Shown here: in pieces, positions 61,473-64,000 of the stretch | Numbering within the stretch: position 1 is the first letter of the stretch | Layout of the letters: each line of letters starts with the position of its first letter | NCBI RefSeq assembly: GCF_902498915.1 | Contig: NZ_CABVLQ010000001.1 | Source: Escherichia ruysiae | GTDB lineage: Bacteria > Pseudomonadota > Gammaproteobacteria > Enterobacterales > Enterobacteriaceae | Reading direction: 5' to 3' (one strand) | Length of the DNA stretch: 64,000 bases | Made by a program: the position numbers and the translations under genes | The notes under the pieces: model-generated | What the model saw: only the letters and a program-made list of their open reading frames with translations | Told to the model about the DNA's origin: nothing | The model's database searches: none

Positions 61473-62648
61473 CTACAACCCTAACGCATATTTCAGCGCC
61501 TGACGTTTCAGTACGCCAGCACGCTCCGCCGCCATCAAACCAAGATTACGCATAAAACGCAGCGGCGGCAGATTATTGCTGAATCCGGCATAAAACAGAT
61601 CCATACCGCTCTGCATAATGAAGTTATCCGCCATGCGCCGCATCTGGTAACGTTTGAGGATCGGATAACTGGCCCATGCTTCGCCGTAGCTGCGGGCGTT
61701 GACCAGAACATCAATCAGAGCATCGACATCACGATAACCAAGATTCACCCCCTGCCCCGCCAGCGGATGGATGGTGTGCGCGGCATCGCCCACCAGCGCC
61801 AGCCCCGGCTGAACATACTGCAACGCATGGCGACGCGTCAGCGGAAAAGCGCCTGCGGCAAGCGGCGTCACATAACCCAGACGCGACGGGAAATGCTTCG
61901 CGATTTCCGCCTGCAACTGCGTCATATTCATATTCTGCAACTGGCGAATGCGCGCCGGAGCGTCATACCACACCAGCGACGCCCAGTTATCAAACAGCGG
62001 CAGAAACGCGCGTGGGCCGTCCGGGGTAAACTGCTGCCAGGTGCTGTCGCCGGGATCGTTCTCACACTGTACGCTAATCAACATACACGACTGCGCATAC
62101 TGCCAGGCATGAACGCCAATTCCCGCCATCTGCCGCACCTGCGAATTTGCGCCGTCGGCACCAATCACCAGTTTCGCGCGGATCGTTTCACCGCCCTTCA
62201 GTTCCAGCTCCTGAAGATCATTATGGCGATGCAGCGCAATCAGCGAGCCTGGCACACGTAACGTTACTTTCGGATGCGCTTCCAGCGCCTGCCACAGCGC
62301 CTGTTGCAGAACGGTGTTTTCCACCATATAGCCCAGCAGAGGCAGCTTTAATTCGGCTGCGTCAAACACCACATGCGCCGTTTCCCACTCCCACGTTTCC
62401 AGTCTGCGATAAGGATGGCAACGCATGGCCTGTACCGCATCCCAGACGCCTAAACCTTTAAGCAGAGACACCGACGCGGCGCTAATCGCTGAAATACGCA
62501 CGTCCGGCTGGCTGTCGGCCACAAACGGCGCGGGTTCTGCGTGCTCGATTACCGTTACCGCAAATCCGTGCTGTGCCAGCCCCAGCGCCAGTGCGCCGCC
62601 GACCATTCCTCCGCCGACAATGGCAATTTCCGTTGGTTGATTTGTCAT
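61473..62648 (-). CDS. ubiF: Ubiquinone biosynthesis hydroxylase UbiF (DMQ hydroxylase)
   Basis: 391 residues, FAD-dependent. It adds the C6 hydroxyl in ubiquinone synthesis. The Rossmann motif is IAIVGGGMVGGALALGLAQ (about 8-26), the middle motif is KLVIGADGANSQVRQ, and the second FAD motif is LALVGDAAHTIHPLAGQGVN. The ATG is at 62648; an in-frame TTG two codons upstream is possible but not needed. It is divergent from miaB. Confidence 0.97.
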   Translation of the reverse strand: MTNQPTEIAIVGGGMVGGALALGLAQHGFAVTVIEHAEPAPFVADSQPDVRISAISAASVSLLKGLGVWDAVQAMRCHPYRRLETWEWETAHVVFDAAELKLPLLGYMVENTVLQQALWQALEAHPKVTLRVPGSLIALHRHNDLQELELKGGETIRAKLVIGADGANSQVRQMAGIGVHAWQYAQSCMLISVQCENDPGDSTWQQFTPDGPRAFLPLFDNWASLVWYDAPARIRQLQNMNMTQLQAEIAKHFPSRLGYVTPLAAGAFPLTRRHALQYVQPGLALVGDAAHTIHPLAGQGVNLGYRDVDALIDVLVNARSYGEAWASYPILKRYQMRRMADNFIMQSGMDLFYAGFSNNLPPLRFMRNLGLMAAERAGVLKRQALKYALGL

Positions 62649-62793
62649 GGTCAATCATCCTGTTAGCAATATGCTTTAAGTTTACAGGATTTTTACCCCC
62701 AAGGGCTGATAACGCTCATACTGGTCACAACGGCAGCAAAGCATTACACTATGCGCCCTGCATTCCTGGCTACTATTTCGCAAGAGCAAGTCG

Positions 62794-64000
62794 ATGACCA
62801 AAAAACTCCATATTAAAACCTGGGGCTGTCAGATGAACGAGTACGATTCATCGAAGATGGCCGATCTGCTGGATGCCACCCACGGCTATCAACTGACCGA
62901 CGTGGCGGAAGAAGCGGATGTGCTGCTGCTGAACACCTGCTCAATCCGCGAGAAGGCTCAGGAAAAAGTCTTCCATCAGTTGGGTCGCTGGAAACTGTTA
63001 AAAGAGAAGAATCCAGACCTGATTATCGGCGTCGGTGGCTGCGTGGCATCGCAAGAAGGCGAGCACATTCGCCAGCGCGCCCACTATGTCGATATTATTT
63101 TTGGGCCGCAAACGCTGCACCGCCTGCCGGAGATGATCAACTCCGTGCGCGGCGACCGCAGCCCGGTTGTAGATATCAGCTTCCCGGAAATCGAGAAGTT
63201 CGACCGTCTGCCGGAACCGCGCGCCGAAGGGCCGACCGCGTTTGTCTCCATCATGGAAGGCTGCAATAAATATTGCACCTACTGCGTGGTGCCTTACACC
63301 CGTGGTGAAGAGGTAAGCCGTCCGTCTGACGATATTCTGTTTGAGATCGCTCAGCTTGCTGCGCAGGGCGTGCGTGAAGTCAACCTGCTCGGTCAGAACG
63401 TGAACGCCTGGCGTGGTGAGAACTACGACGGCACCACCGGATCGTTTGCCGATCTGCTGCGTTTGGTTGCCGCCATCGACGGGATCGATCGTATTCGCTT
63501 TACCACCAGCCATCCGATCGAATTTACCGACGATATTATCGAAGTGTATCGCGATACACCGGAGCTAGTGAGTTTCCTGCACCTGCCGGTACAGAGCGGT
63601 TCCGATCGCATTCTGAACCTGATGGGGCGTACCCACACGGCGCTGGAGTACAAAGCGATCATCCGTAAACTGCGTGCGGCGCGTCCGGATATTCAGATCA
63701 GTTCTGACTTCATCGTTGGCTTCCCTGGCGAAACCACCGAAGACTTCGAGAAAACGATGAAGCTGATTGCCGACGTCAATTTCGACATGAGCTACAGCTT
63801 TATCTTCTCTGCACGTCCGGGTACACCAGCCGCCGATATGGTTGATGATGTTCCGGAAGAAGAGAAGAAACAGCGTCTGTATATTCTGCAAGAACGTATC
63901 AATCAGCAAGCGATGGCATGGAGCCGCCGGATGCTCGGCACCACCCAGCGTATTCTGGTAGAAGGGACTTCACGTAAGAGCATCATGGAGCTTTCTGGAC
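62794..64000 (+). CDS. miaB: tRNA 2-methylthio-N6-isopentenyladenosine synthase MiaB, N-terminal 402 codons (cut by window edge)
   Basis: [20 protein letters not shown] opens the UPF0004/MTTase domain, with Cys in [17 protein letters not shown] and GVGGCVAS for the auxiliary cluster. The radical-SAM Cys motif is [19 protein letters not shown] (about 157-161). The C-terminal TRAM domain begins near the edge ([11 protein letters not shown]), and the gene continues past 64000. It methylthiolates i6A37 in tRNAs reading UNN codons, such as tRNA-Leu in the sense of the family substrate set. It starts 145 bases from the divergent ubiF. Confidence 0.97.

Overview
The window is a piece of an Escherichia coli (or very close Shigella/Escherichia) chromosome. 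Nearly every gene is one I recognise from the E. coli backbone, in backbone order from sucA to miaB, shown inverted relative to the usual K-12 map. REP/BIME palindromes sit in many intergenic gaps, as expected for this species. Both ends cut genes: sucA is truncated at the left edge and miaB at the right edge.

Layout. 1-4129 carries sucA (start only) and sdhBADC on the minus strand. They are separated by a long two-way promoter region from gltA on the plus strand, so citrate synthase, succinate dehydrogenase and the first 2-oxoglutarate dehydrogenase gene lie together. 6503-11383 is the chaperone-usher fimbrial operon ybgDQPO. 11535-20279 holds abrB, nei, the 5-oxoproline cluster pxpA-pxpC-pxpB with ybgI, the peptide transporter dtpD, and phrB-ybgA.

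20280-29690 is the accessory part, at the position of the K-12 rhsC locus. Read on the minus strand it has a DcrB/Eag-type chaperone, a PAAR-bearing 1552-residue Rhs protein whose C-terminal tip looks like a bacterial EndoU nuclease, and a MafI-like immunity gene. After these come an orphan, displaced Rhs tip that looks like a HYD1-type ADP-ribosyltransferase and its own small putative immunity gene. A SymE-like gene followed by a terminator faces each tip/immunity pair from the other side. A decayed H-repeat transposase and a remnant of an unknown membrane-anchored protein lie at the far edge. This is the most unusual part of the window.

29710-47399 returns to backbone: ybfA, kdpFABC-kdpDE (high-affinity K+ uptake and its sensor/regulator), speFL-speF-potE (ornithine decarboxylation and ornithine/putrescine exchange under an arrest-peptide leader), pgm-seqA, ybfF, LexA-box-bearing ybfE, fldA and uof-fur. 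47495-58110 is an amino-sugar neighbourhood: chiPQ (chitooligosaccharide porin, with a ChiX pairing site and a NagC-type operator), glnS, nagE, and nagBAC with nagD. 58507-64000 has asnB, a seven-gene tRNA operon (Met, Leu, Gln, Gln, Met, Gln, Gln), ubiF and the start of miaB.

Family and function calls rest on recognition of sequences and motifs; no database search was run. K-12 comparisons are from memory.
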